Shown piece after piece: positions 1 through 6,229 of a DNA stretch of 24,493 bases. Each line of letters begins with the position of its first letter. Position 1 is the stretch's first letter. The stretch is from an uncultured Prevotellaceae bacterium. GTDB taxonomy: Bacteria > Bacteroidota > Bacteroidia > Bacteroidales > Bacteroidaceae. Both the position numbers and the translations under genes were made by a program. The notes beneath the pieces are model-generated. The model was given only the letters and a program-made list of their open reading frames with translations. It did no database searches and was not told the DNA's origin. The stretch covers positions 1-24,493 of the forward strand of contig USTH01000020.1 of assembly GCA_900557555.1 (NCBI GenBank), in the 5' to 3' direction.

Positions 1-169
1 AAGTGGTGGTGCTGAGTTGTTTCTTTCCATCATTGTAGGTGCAAGTCTTCAAAAAGGTAATGAAGCCTTTGCAAAACTCCTTATCCACGTCTTTCAACAG
101 AAACTCCGGCTTGCCTATATATAATAGGTATTTGTCAATGCGAGCATGAGTGTTGCGCTTGGTCTTCAT
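1..169 (-). pseudogene. Tyrosine recombinase (integrase) fragment, core SAM-like DNA-binding domain, runs off window
   Basis: Reading the minus strand from 169 to 1 gives an open frame containing HARIDKYLLYIG, then KPEFLLKDVDKEFCKGFITF and KTCTYNDGKKQLSTTT. This is the style of the SAM-like (core-binding) domain of Bacteroidales tyrosine recombinases. Upstream in the same frame a TGA codon follows within about 12 codons of the ATG at 169, so the N-terminal arm-binding domain of about 100 residues expected in this family is missing. The Mob-like reading on the plus strand begins at about 146, so the two remnants abut or overlap. The catalytic domain (R...HxxR...Y) would lie left of the window and cannot be assessed. 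A short protein starting at ATG 169 is possible, but a truncation is more likely. Confidence 0.6.
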
Positions 170-1150
170 GGAAGCCTCAGACAACTCGGCATCACCTCAA
201 AGGAGCAGACGGGAAAGGAGCATCTGGAGCGTGCCGACTTCATCCCTGCCAAGCAGAAGCAGGAAGCCGAACAAGCCCAAGCGGAAAAGGAAGTAGCCAA
301 AGCCGAAAGGAATGCAGCCGTCCAGGAAGCGGACAAAGCCAAGGCGGAGCAGGAAAAACTGCAAGCCGGGAACGAGGAAAGGCAGCGACGCAGCGCGGAA
401 CTTGACAGCGAAATTGCCGACAAGGAGGAACGGGCACGGAAAGCCGACCTGGAGAACACGGACAACATAAAATCGGGCATCGCCAATCTTTTGGGCAAAG
501 GCAAGTACGCAGCCATCGAGAAGGAAAATACCAAACTGAAAGCGGAGAACGAGCGTATCAGATAAAGTTTTCCCGATGTCGTAAAAAAAGAGGTGGAGAA
601 GTGTACAAAAGCATTGGTCGAGGAAAAGCAGAAAATGGAAGCCGAGCGTGACGGTGCTTTGGCGCAGCTCCGTTCATCCGGCATGGAGATGGATAAGGAT
701 CTCCGGCAACTTTAGGAACAAAAGAGCGGGGAGCAGCATCGCATCAGCATGGCGGTAAGCCAAGCCACAGCAGAGAAGGACAAGACCATCCGACTGTTGC
801 AGGGTGCGCTGAAATCGAGCTGGAATATTCTGAATATCATCGCCGACATTTTCTACCAGGCAAGCAAGGTGTTCAGGCGAGCTATATATGCGATTATCCA
901 TTTCGGTACGGAGCAGCACGAATCAATCTTCGCCCCGTCCGAAGCCGCTGACATCAAGAGTGTGATGCAGGAGTACGGAGAAACCACCGAACAACAGAAA
1001 GCGGTCGGCGCATGGCTCTGTGATTATGCGGAAAGCCAACAGCCTTTTGACGAAACAAAACATTGCCATACACTCAATGAGGTTGACGATGTCGCAGAGG
1101 GGAAGTATGATTGGAAGATTGAGAGAGGTCGAGGTGGAATCAGCATATGA
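146..1150 (+). pseudogene. Mobilization protein (MobV/Pre-type relaxase) C-terminal region, broken by two in-frame stops
   Basis: One reading frame runs from 146 to the stop at 1148-1150, interrupted by TAA at 563-565 and TAG at 713-715. Homology-like sequence continues through both stops (SFPDVVKKEVEKCTKALVEE after the first, EQKSGEQHRISMAVSQATAE after the second), so this is one gene decayed by point mutation. The first part contains LERADFIPAKQKQEAEQAQA, followed by a very long Glu/Lys/Ala-rich coiled coil. Bacteroidales plasmid-recombination (Mob) proteins have this kind of C-terminal half. The N-terminal relaxase domain with its His-rich metal site is absent, because the frame is closed by TAG at 125-127 and the integrase fragment lies there. 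It is presumably non-functional. Its GC content looks higher than that of the neighbouring island genes. Confidence 0.7.
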
Positions 1151-1179
1151 CGGTTAATCATGATTCCTTAAAATGGAAC

Positions 1180-2316
1180 TTACTCAGCTAAGATTTTTGT
1201 ACTATGTTTTTTACCATCCCTATATACATCAGTCTTTATCATTATACCTTTTTGTCTTGTTTTATGAGATATTCCTTGAAGGTCTGTGTATATGGTAGAT
1301 AAGGTGATATCATTCGCCCCATATATGCTTCTCACACTGGAAGCTTTGTCCAACGGTACATATCCACTTTCATTTACAATATTCTGCCCTTCTGCTGTAG
1401 TAAGAAACTCAAATAGCTTATATGCAGTTGAATTACGGTCTATATCTGAACGAACAGCCGCATAGACTTCTGTAGTATATGGATATGTATTGGATATGAT
1501 ATTTTCCTTCGTCATTTCCACTCCATTAATACCAATGGCTCTTGTACTTCCATTGTCAACTATTACACTATAATAGTAAAAAGGAGAATAACCAATCCCT
1601 TGTTTATCTTCCTCAAGTTGATAGTACGGAGACATCATCGTGAGGCCAACTTGTAATTCGGGAAAATCTCCAATAGTCAAGCCATCCATTACAAGTGTCT
1701 CAAATTTCTCTTGACTCCCTGAATTACGGTTACGAACATACGGATTGATTTCTTCATCGTTCCCACCGACTTCTTTCCAGTTCGTTATTTCTCCAGTATA
1801 TATTCTTTGAAGTTGGCTGATTGAAAGATTGTTTACGGGATTCAAAGGATTAACCATAAAAGTCAACGCGTCTTTGGCAATCGGTTTTCCAATAAGAGTT
1901 ACCCCATTTTCTTCAGCATAAACCTTTTCATCCCTTGAGATTAACCTTGCCGCGATAACCATTTCAACCTTATCATCTATCAGATTCATGAAAGACATAT
2001 GTGTATTTGACTGTTTTAGACAGTGAGTGTTCAAATAGATTCGTTCATCTTCAGAACAGGTATATTCTGGAACTATCATTTTAATATCAGCTCCAGGTTC
2101 TTGAGTGAATGGGCGACGTTCCCATTTATAATTAAACCCAAGAATCTTACACATAAGAATTGTTCTCAATGGGTCTGTTGAATCTGACCCATCGATAATA
2201 GGAAAATTATCAATGGTAATATCGGAGATGGGAGGTGCTGACGGTGTTTCCTCTGCTGAACATGAGACTACACTAATCAAACTCAAAAACAAGATGCTTT
2301 TTTTTATGAATGTCAT
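1180..2316 (-). CDS. PstS-like substrate-binding lipoprotein (PBP-like domain)
   Basis: A 378-residue protein with a lipoprotein signal (residues 1-19, lipobox SVVSC, acylated Cys19), so it should sit on the cell envelope. Two motif regions match periplasmic phosphate-binding proteins: an early IDGSDSTDPL, in the place of the usual GS-rich ligand loop, and NSGSQEKFE near residue 200, the Ser-Gly-Ser loop that contacts the oxyanion. Between them is IYTGEITNWKEVGG, a common signature of the PstS family. In that family these lipoproteins deliver phosphate to an ABC importer. No permease or ATPase gene is adjacent, so it may be a stand-alone envelope binding protein; the ligand is not proven. ATG is at 2316, close to the signal peptide. 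It is unbroken, unlike its neighbours on either side. Confidence 0.75.
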   Translation of the reverse strand: MTFIKKSILFLSLISVVSCSAEETPSAPPISDITIDNFPIIDGSDSTDPLRTILMCKILGFNYKWERRPFTQEPGADIKMIVPEYTCSEDERIYLNTHCLKQSNTHMSFMNLIDDKVEMVIAARLISRDEKVYAEENGVTLIGKPIAKDALTFMVNPLNPVNNLSISQLQRIYTGEITNWKEVGGNDEEINPYVRNRNSGSQEKFETLVMDGLTIGDFPELQVGLTMMSPYYQLEEDKQGIGYSPFYYYSVIVDNGSTRAIGINGVEMTKENIISNTYPYTTEVYAAVRSDIDRNSTAYKLFEFLTTAEGQNIVNESGYVPLDKASSVRSIYGANDITLSTIYTDLQGISHKTRQKGIMIKTDVYRDGKKHSTKILAE

Positions 2317-2380
2317 TATTTCGATTTTTTATGTATTGGACCTTAATTCCGCAACTATTTAGTTTAACGTTATTTATAAT

Positions 2381-2409
2381 ATCCTGAGCAACAATAAGTT
2401 GCTCAGGAT
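2381..2409. terminator. Perfect 12-bp hairpin upstream of the IS1380 remnant
   Basis: ATCCTGAGCAAC at 2381-2392 pairs perfectly with GTTGCTCAGGAT at 2398-2409 around an AATAA loop, followed on the plus strand by TTTGC. It could be a weak terminator. It could equally be a structure in the leader of the adjacent transposase remnant that blocks read-in transcription, or lie in the 5' region of the minus-strand binding-protein gene. The rest of 2317-2477 shows no gene. Confidence 0.5.
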
Positions 2410-2477
2410 TTTGCTATATCAGAAATTTCACCTATCATAGTGTTGCAATACCAAAGACGATAAAAAGTCAACAAGAC

Positions 2478-2549
2478 ATGGCAAAAGTATAAATAAAATC
2501 CGAGAAACTCACTCCTTTTGGAGGAATACTTTCAATCATGGAGAAATTC
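2478..2549 (+). pseudogene. IS1380-family transposase, N-terminal stump with nonsense codon
   Basis: From ATG at 2478 the frame reads MAKV, then TAA at 2490-2492, then IKSEKLTPFGGILSIMEKF up to 2549. Bacteroidales IS1380-type transposases begin very similarly (roughly MAKVQIKSEKLTPFGGIF..MEKF), so the TAA looks like a CAA-to-TAA change of a Gln codon. After the Phe codon at 2547-2549 the similarity stops abruptly at the inverted repeat beginning at 2549-2550. Only about 24 of the 400 or more codons expected remain. The family assignment rests on recognising this opening motif. Confidence 0.65.
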
Positions 2550-2593
2550 GGTAGTGTAAACAGAGCCGTGACACAGTTCAGTTTACACTACCG
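2549..2593. repeat. 13-bp perfect inverted repeat, possible fused IS ends or excision scar
   Basis: CGGTAGTGTAAAC at 2549-2561 is the exact reverse complement of GTTTACACTACCG at 2581-2593, with a 19-nt spacer. It sits exactly between the truncated IS1380 transposase stump and the truncated AraC stump, so both partial genes break at it. The right arm with the spacer (reverse strand GTGTAAACTGAACTGTGTCA) has the look of an IS terminal repeat, perhaps IS256-like; the family is a guess. A run of T does not follow, so it is unlikely to be an ordinary terminator. Confidence 0.55.
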
Positions 2594-2595
2594 TT

Positions 2596-2796
2596 ATGCG
2601 TGAATTTGACTTATCTTCCGTTCTTTTGCTGAAACAGCGTCTATTGCAAGAGGGAAAAAGCGATCTCTTATTTTCTATATTGTCAGTTAAAGAGACGGCT
2701 TATCGTTTGCATTTCTTTGAGCCTAACCACCTGATGCGTTTTTTCAAACAAATGACAAGACAGGCTATCAGTGAATTTATCAAATCAATCAAATGA
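2596..2796 (+). pseudogene. AraC-family regulator, C-terminal helix-turn-helix stump
   Basis: The 66 codons contain LLKQRLL, a short spacer, LLF, then EPNHLMRFFKQMT and a terminal helix. This is the second half of an AraC DNA-binding domain: the linker helix plus the second helix-turn-helix with its HLMRFFK motif. It is clearly related to the end of the intact regulator at 4815-5714, which has LLKQRLL, LLF and HLMRFFK at matching spacing. The ligand-binding domain and first helix-turn-helix are missing, and the break is at the inverted repeat ending at 2593. A translatable ATG exists at 2596, but a stable protein is doubtful. It is probably a duplicated or recombined relic of a second regulator, not a decayed copy of the intact one, because the sequences differ substantially. 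Confidence 0.65.
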
Positions 2797-2798
2797 TC

Positions 2799-3674
2799 CT
2801 ATTTTTTTAGCCTAATTTTTTCATGATAGAAATAGTTTACTATAACAGGTTTTCCTTTTTGAGAACGCCCGTATGGTAAATCGTTTATACGATAAGGATA
2901 ACCTTCCGCTTGAGCAAACGCAGCTATTTCCTGTTCCAAGACCTGCCAGTAATCTTTTCGTTTCTTGTTGTAGGTATCATCATACAAGGCTACAAGCTCC
3001 GGATGCTTTTCCCGTATATAACCCATGATGTCTCTCTTAAATTGTCCACGAAGATTCAGATTTTCCAGCCATATCAAATCTGCATAATCTTTTACCCGAT
3101 TAACGATAGCTTTCACATCTGTAATTCCTGGAAAAATCGGTGAAATAAAACACACGGTGCGTATGCCTGCATTATAGATCTGTTTCATGGCTTTAAGTCT
3201 TCGCTCAATGCTTACGGCACGATCCATATCACATCTGAACTGTTCATCGAGTGTGTTAACTGACCAAGATACTGTCACTTTCTGAAAGCCTTTAAGTAAA
3301 TCAAGATCACGCAAAACCAAATCTGACTTAGTACAAATCATGATTTCAGCATTAGTGCCTTTTAATTCTTCCAGCAGTTTACGGGTTCTGCAAAAATCTT
3401 CTTCATACGGATGGTATCCGTCTGTTACAGAACCGATAACAATCCGTTGTCCATCATATTTATGCGGATTATCAATAGGTTTCCAGTGCTTTACATCTAG
3501 AAACGTACCCCAAGGCTCTGTATGCCCTGTAAAACGTTTCATGAATGAAGCATAGCAGTACTTACAAGCATGAGGACAACCTACATAAGGATTGACTGAG
3601 AAGCCCCCTACTGGTAATGAGGATTTAGTCATGACATTCTGTACATCTATTTCTCTGATTATTTCCTTTTCCAT
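2799..3674 (-). CDS. SPL-like radical SAM protein (radical SAM mobile pair protein B type)
   Basis: A 291-residue protein from ATG at 3674. It has NPYVGCPHACKYCYASFM, with cysteines 33, 37 and 40 in the CX3CX2C arrangement that holds the 4Fe-4S cluster of radical SAM enzymes. Later blocks, including VIGSVTDGYHPYEE and CTKSDLVLRDLDLL, match the spore-photoproduct-lyase-like branch (Rv2578c-like proteins). Members of this branch are found in pairs on mobile elements. The reaction is unknown for the mobile-pair type. The frame is open for a further 29 codons upstream, but those belong to the broken partner gene, and family members begin at MEKEIIREI. It ends 2 nt from the AraC stump, in convergent orientation. 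It is intact in a region of wrecks, which may mean it is still selected. Confidence 0.72.
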   Translation of the reverse strand: MEKEIIREIDVQNVMTKSSLPVGGFSVNPYVGCPHACKYCYASFMKRFTGHTEPWGTFLDVKHWKPIDNPHKYDGQRIVIGSVTDGYHPYEEDFCRTRKLLEELKGTNAEIMICTKSDLVLRDLDLLKGFQKVTVSWSVNTLDEQFRCDMDRAVSIERRLKAMKQIYNAGIRTVCFISPIFPGITDVKAIVNRVKDYADLIWLENLNLRGQFKRDIMGYIREKHPELVALYDDTYNKKRKDYWQVLEQEIAAFAQAEGYPYRINDLPYGRSQKGKPVIVNYFYHEKIRLKK

Positions 3675-3911
3675 ATTTTTTTCTATAAATTGTTTTGGTA
3701 GTTCTTGAATCATTCGGTATTCTCTCATTATAGGCAAAAGGTATTCTTTCATAAATACCAAAATATGATTTCTTTTCGCCAGTTCTACAATATGACGTAC
3801 TCATTCAGGATTGGCATCTACTTTCCCTTTCCTTTTGCCTGTTTCCGTTCCTATAACAATCCATTCGTAACCCTCTTTTCAGGCTGTTTCCCAATCAGAG
3901 AAGTCGCTCAT
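3675..3911 (-). pseudogene. C-terminal remnant of the radical SAM partner (mobile pair protein A / DUF5131-like), two TGA stops
   Basis: Upstream of and in the same frame as the radical SAM gene, the minus strand reads MSDFSDWETA, TGA (3881-3879), KEGYEWIVIGTETGKRKGKV, DANPE, TGA (3803-3801), VRHIVELAKRNHILVFMKEY, and on to IEKN just before the ATG at 3674. The block IGTETGKRKGKV, then HIVE and VFMKE about 20-25 residues later, resembles the C-terminus of DUF5131 (Gp37/Gp68-like) proteins, which are also annotated as radical SAM mobile pair protein A. The second TGA replaces an expected Trp (NPEWV). The N-terminal domain with the Cys cluster is absent. The ATG at 3911-3909 overlaps the TGA of the upstream hydrolase, probably by chance of the breakpoint. 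Confidence 0.55.
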
Positions 3912-4687
3912 AATATTATTGTTTCTCCATCTTCAGGAATAATCAGGCGACTCATTTCTATTTCGTGATGCATGGCTTCGTTACGCAGAATTGCGCGTGT
4001 GGTCTGCCCATGATCGGTAGCTTCCATGTGGACTGCTATTAGTTTGATGTGAGCGGGAAGTTCATCAAGCATGGTCATAACTTCCTGTTCGTCGGGAATA
4101 ATAGAACCTTCTGTTCGAGAAAATTCAGGGAATATTGCACCTCCACTGTTCACTATGATGTAATCGGGAGAAAACTGTTCTATGGTCTGACGGATACACT
4201 CCTCCCACTTGCAGTCACTCATTATATATACGGTAGGGAAACCTGACGCGGTAAGCACATAGCCGGATACCGGCCCCATCATTTCTCCAATCTGTCCGAA
4301 GCCATGGTGCCCTTGGATGCGATGAATAGTCAAATCTCCAATAGCTTTATCTTTTTCAATGCTTTCTACATTTGTAAAACCATCCTGTGTAATACCCTCT
4401 TTATCATGCGGTTGTGTCAGGAACAGGATGTTCTTCGCTAAATGCTGTTTCACTGTCGGGTCGTAATGGTCAATATGGTTGTGTGTCAGCAATACCATAT
4501 CCAGACCGTCCGCAATTTCATTCATCGGCATCGTGAGGTGTACTCTTGGGGTCTTATACACACCTAGAGCCGACTGTAAAGTGCCTTTTCCGGCAAGCAT
4601 GGGGTCAACAAGTATCTCTTTTCCTGCATAATGAATTCGCAATGTTGCATTACGGATCAATCGAATTGTTACTTTTTCTTCCATCAT
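3908..4687 (-). CDS. Metallo-beta-lactamase-fold hydrolase (UlaG-like)
   Basis: A 259-residue cytoplasmic protein with no signal peptide. HNHIDHYD (His69, His71, Asp73, His74) is the HxHxDH metal-binding motif of the MBL fold. IQGHHGFG supplies a further His, VYIMSDCKW a candidate bridging Asp, and HMEATDHG a C-terminal His. The opening LIRNATLRIHYAGKEILVDPML is typical of the UlaG-like branch (UlaG is L-ascorbate-6-phosphate lactonase), but substrates in this branch vary widely and none can be assigned here. It is divergent from the AraC regulator at 4815, with 127 bp between the two starts. That is the usual layout of a regulator and its target, so control by that AraC protein is a reasonable inference. 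ATG at 4687 or 4684 are both possible. Confidence 0.78.
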   Translation of the reverse strand: MMEEKVTIRLIRNATLRIHYAGKEILVDPMLAGKGTLQSALGVYKTPRVHLTMPMNEIADGLDMVLLTHNHIDHYDPTVKQHLAKNILFLTQPHDKEGITQDGFTNVESIEKDKAIGDLTIHRIQGHHGFGQIGEMMGPVSGYVLTASGFPTVYIMSDCKWEECIRQTIEQFSPDYIIVNSGGAIFPEFSRTEGSIIPDEQEVMTMLDELPAHIKLIAVHMEATDHGQTTRAILRNEAMHHEIEMSRLIIPEDGETIIL

Positions 4688-4711
4688 AATTTATTGTATT
4701 GATTATAGCCG

Positions 4712-4719
4712 CAAAGTTC
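4712..4719 (-). promoter_or_regulatory. Candidate -7 box for the MBL-fold hydrolase
   Basis: The minus strand reads GAACTTTG here, close to TAnnTTTG, about 25 nt upstream of the hydrolase start. It matches TTTG and the A at position 2 but not the first T. No convincing -33 element was found. Confidence 0.3.
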
Positions 4720-4788
4720 GGTAAAAAAAATCGGATGCATTATGCCTTAAAAACAGGAATATATGCCATTTTGATAAATAAAAAATAG

Positions 4789-4796
4789 TATATTTG
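4789..4796 (+). promoter_or_regulatory. Bacteroidota -7 box for the AraC gene
   Basis: TATATTTG is a full match to TAnnTTTG and lies 18 nt before the ATG at 4815. A TTTG at 4770-4773 could be the -33 element, although 15 nt of spacing is short. The box overlaps an in-frame TTG at 4794, which argues that the protein starts at ATG 4815 and not at that TTG. Confidence 0.6.
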
Positions 4797-4814
4797 CCCC
4801 AAAAAACGAAATCT

Positions 4815-5714
4815 ATGGATAAAATCGTCAACCCCGAACGTCTGGTCAGCGTTCCTTTTAGCAAGACACGCTGTGGTGTGGACTTTTATATCAACTCAGG
4901 CTACAGTAGCGATGTATGTGGTGTACTGACGGAAAATCAGGTGTTTAAAACAGATTTTTTTAGCTTCTATTTTTTTCGTAAGGCCAATGGGTATCTGCTG
5001 CTGAATTTCCGCAAATTTGAATTGCATGCCAATATGGTATTGCTCCTCTCGCCGCATCAGCAGCAGGAATGGCACGTGGATGAAGCAGAACTAGATTACT
5101 CTTTTCTTATATTCCGCGAGGATTTTATGCGTACATTCATAGCGGACAAGTTTTTTGTGTACCGCTTGCTGTATTATTATCAGACCGACACGCCTCCCTA
5201 TCTGTTTGCTTCGCCGGAAAGCATGGCGGAGTATATTCGTCTTTTAGGAATCATAAAGCAGGAGCTTCTGCATCCTGTTACCGATACTTATAATCTCATT
5301 GTATCTGTGCTTTACTACTTATTGGTTATTATCAACCGGGCGTATGCCGCCACTTATCATTTACCGATTGATGTACCTAAAAACAATTACGCATTCCAGT
5401 TTAAGGACTTGCTGGAAAAGAATCTCCGTACGAAACAGCGGGTGCAGGAATATGCGGATATGCTCCGTGTGAGCCGTATTACGTTAAACAGTTCCGTGAT
5501 GAGTCAATTCGGCGTATCTGCCAATCATCTGCTCAAGCAGCGTCTGTTGGAAGAATTGAAGAATGAGTTACTGTTTGCTAACCGAAACGTGAACCAGCTG
5601 GCCGAAGAGTTTCATTTCTCCGACCCGAGTCATCTGATGCGTTTCTTTAAACGTGAAACTGGAAAGACTTTTACGCAATATTTGCGCGACTACCAAAATG
5701 GAATATACGAATGA
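4815..5714 (+). CDS. AraC-family transcriptional regulator
   Basis: A 299-residue protein starting at ATG 4815 (MDKIVNPERL). The first 170 residues are a probable cupin-like sensor domain (a beta-rich stretch around NFRKFELHANMVLLLSPHQQ). Residues about 205-295 form the AraC DNA-binding domain with two helix-turn-helix units. The first is around VQEYADMLRVSRITLNSSV. The second is around VNQLAEEFHFSDPSHLMRFF, with the family signature running into KRETGKTFTQYL. The domain order is that of activators that sense a small ligand; the ligand is unknown. Its divergent neighbour is the MBL-fold hydrolase, the likeliest target. A truncated relative of its C-terminus lies at 2596-2796. No gene is visible between its stop and the tRNA terminator. 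Confidence 0.85.
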   Translation: MDKIVNPERLVSVPFSKTRCGVDFYINSGYSSDVCGVLTENQVFKTDFFSFYFFRKANGYLLLNFRKFELHANMVLLLSPHQQQEWHVDEAELDYSFLIFREDFMRTFIADKFFVYRLLYYYQTDTPPYLFASPESMAEYIRLLGIIKQELLHPVTDTYNLIVSVLYYLLVIINRAYAATYHLPIDVPKNNYAFQFKDLLEKNLRTKQRVQEYADMLRVSRITLNSSVMSQFGVSANHLLKQRLLEELKNELLFANRNVNQLAEEFHFSDPSHLMRFFKRETGKTFTQYLRDYQNGIYE

Positions 5715-5897
5715 AAACGGACAGACTGGAAAGCTTGCAGATTGGCCATTCCCATACCAAAGATGTTTTCAACGATTTACAAATATGCTTAGTGGGAAAT
5801 CCTATTTCAGCCTAAAATGTGCATCACATTCCGCAGTGTCAAGTTCACCATAGGATAAAAATCTATAAAAATTCTCTGCAATCCCATGCAATTTCAA

Positions 5898-5946
5898 AAG
5901 GTCACTCTTGCAGAGTTTCGCTTCAAAAAGGTCACCTGAAGGTCAC
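5898..5946 (+). repeat. Three AAGGTCAC direct repeats near the tRNA, possible recombinase arm sites
   Basis: AAGGTCAC occurs at 5898-5905, 5928-5935 and 5939-5946. The first two copies share a longer context (TTCAAAAGGTCAC and TTCAAAAAGGTCACCTG), and the last two are 11 bp apart. Short direct repeats beside an attachment site are typical arm-type sites for tyrosine recombinases and excisionases. The position, 50 to 100 bp from the tRNA 3' end at the island edge, fits that role, but the function is inferred. Apart from these repeats, 5715-5947 shows nothing I recognise. Confidence 0.5.
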
Positions 5947-5947
5947 C

Positions 5948-5987
5948 TGTAAAAGAAAAAGCACCTACAGAAACTCTGTAAGTGCTT
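5948..5987 (-). terminator. Terminator of the tRNA(CAU) gene
   Basis: AAGCAC-C-TACAG at 5959-5970 pairs with CTGTA-A-GTGCTT at 5976-5987 (11 pairs, one C-A mismatch, loop AAACT). Read on the minus strand, downstream of the tRNA, the stem is followed by TTTTTCTTTT, as expected of an intrinsic terminator. Confidence 0.7.
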
Positions 5988-5998
5988 GATTTTCAAAG

Positions 5999-6072
5999 TG
6001 GACCAGCCTGGGCTTGAACCAGGGACCTCCAGATTATGAGTCTGTTGCTCTAACCAACTGAGCTACAAGTCC
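5999..6072 (-). tRNA. tRNA with CAU anticodon (tRNA-Met, or possibly the lysidine-type tRNA-Ile2)
   Basis: The minus strand folds into a full cloverleaf. The acceptor is GGACTTG/CTGGTCC, the D arm GCTC/GAGC, the anticodon loop CTCATAA (anticodon CAT) on ACAGA/TCTGG, the variable loop AGGTC, and the T arm CCTGG-TTCAAGC-CCAGG. The discriminator is A (5999); CCA is not encoded. It starts with G1-C72, so it is not the initiator type. CAU is also used by tRNA-Ile2 after lysidine modification, which I cannot exclude. Two oddities are a U6-U67 mismatch in the acceptor and an A27-G43 mismatch in the anticodon stem. The 3' end faces the island and may be its attachment site. Confidence 0.85.
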
Positions 6073-6104
6073 GATTGTGCTGTCAAAATTATGCGCCTAT
6101 TGTA

Positions 6105-6123
6105 CGCACTTTTTTTAAGTGCG
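6105..6123. other. Small hairpin between the tRNA and the alpha-galactosidase
   Basis: CGCACTT at 6105-6111 pairs with AAGTGCG at 6117-6123 around a TTTTT loop. It is short and lies upstream of the tRNA, so it may be a weak terminator or have no role. Confidence 0.3.
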
Positions 6124-6187
6124 ATGCAAAATTACACAAAAAATTTTATTTTGGCTAACAGAACCAGAGAAATTATATTTTTTTTGC

Positions 6188-6195
6188 TATCTTTG
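6188..6195 (+). promoter_or_regulatory. -7 box for the alpha-galactosidase gene
   Basis: TATCTTTG matches TAnnTTTG fully and lies 34 nt upstream of the ATG at 6230. No good -33 TTTG is visible at the usual distance. Confidence 0.6.
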
Positions 6196-6229
6196 TCATT
6201 AAATATTCAAGTTTTCAATTGTCTATAGT

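Larger units (their letters stand above)
1..5990. mobile_element. Degenerate integrated element (genomic island remnant) next to a tRNA 3' end
   Basis: This is a composite call. Within these 6 kb lie an integrase fragment, a relaxase-type Mob pseudogene, an IS1380 transposase stump, an AraC stump and a broken radical SAM gene, with intact cargo genes between them. The right boundary is placed just before the tRNA(CAU) gene, whose 3' end faces the island; integrative elements that use tyrosine recombinases commonly insert at tRNA 3' ends. Three AAGGTCAC repeats near the boundary could be recombinase arm sites. The left end lies outside the window, and I saw no second copy of the tRNA 3' end inside it, so the element's limits are inferred. 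To the right of the tRNA the genes look like ordinary chromosome. Confidence 0.55.

Noticed and set aside
166..684. 172-codon minus-strand reading, Ser/Phe/Ala-rich, opposite the Mob remnant
   Set aside because: It is the antisense of the Mob coiled coil; the plus frame carries recognisable family sequence and this one does not.
3801..3881. Selenocysteine or other TGA recoding in the radical SAM partner remnant
   Set aside because: The N-terminal domain is missing, one TGA stands at an expected Trp, and neighbouring relics carry TAA and TAG, so general decay fits better.
3705..3968. 87-codon plus-strand reading across the gap between the MBL-fold and radical SAM genes
   Set aside because: The minus strand in the same interval gives DUF5131-like sequence, which explains the stretch better; the plus reading has no recognisable feature.
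5653..5853. 66-codon plus-strand reading overlapping the end of the AraC gene
   Set aside because: Its first part is the AraC gene in another frame, and the rest has no recognisable feature or promoter.
5898..5946. CRISPR-like array
   Set aside because: There are only three 8-bp repeats with unequal spacing (22 bp and 3 bp gaps) and no repeat of 20 bp or more.
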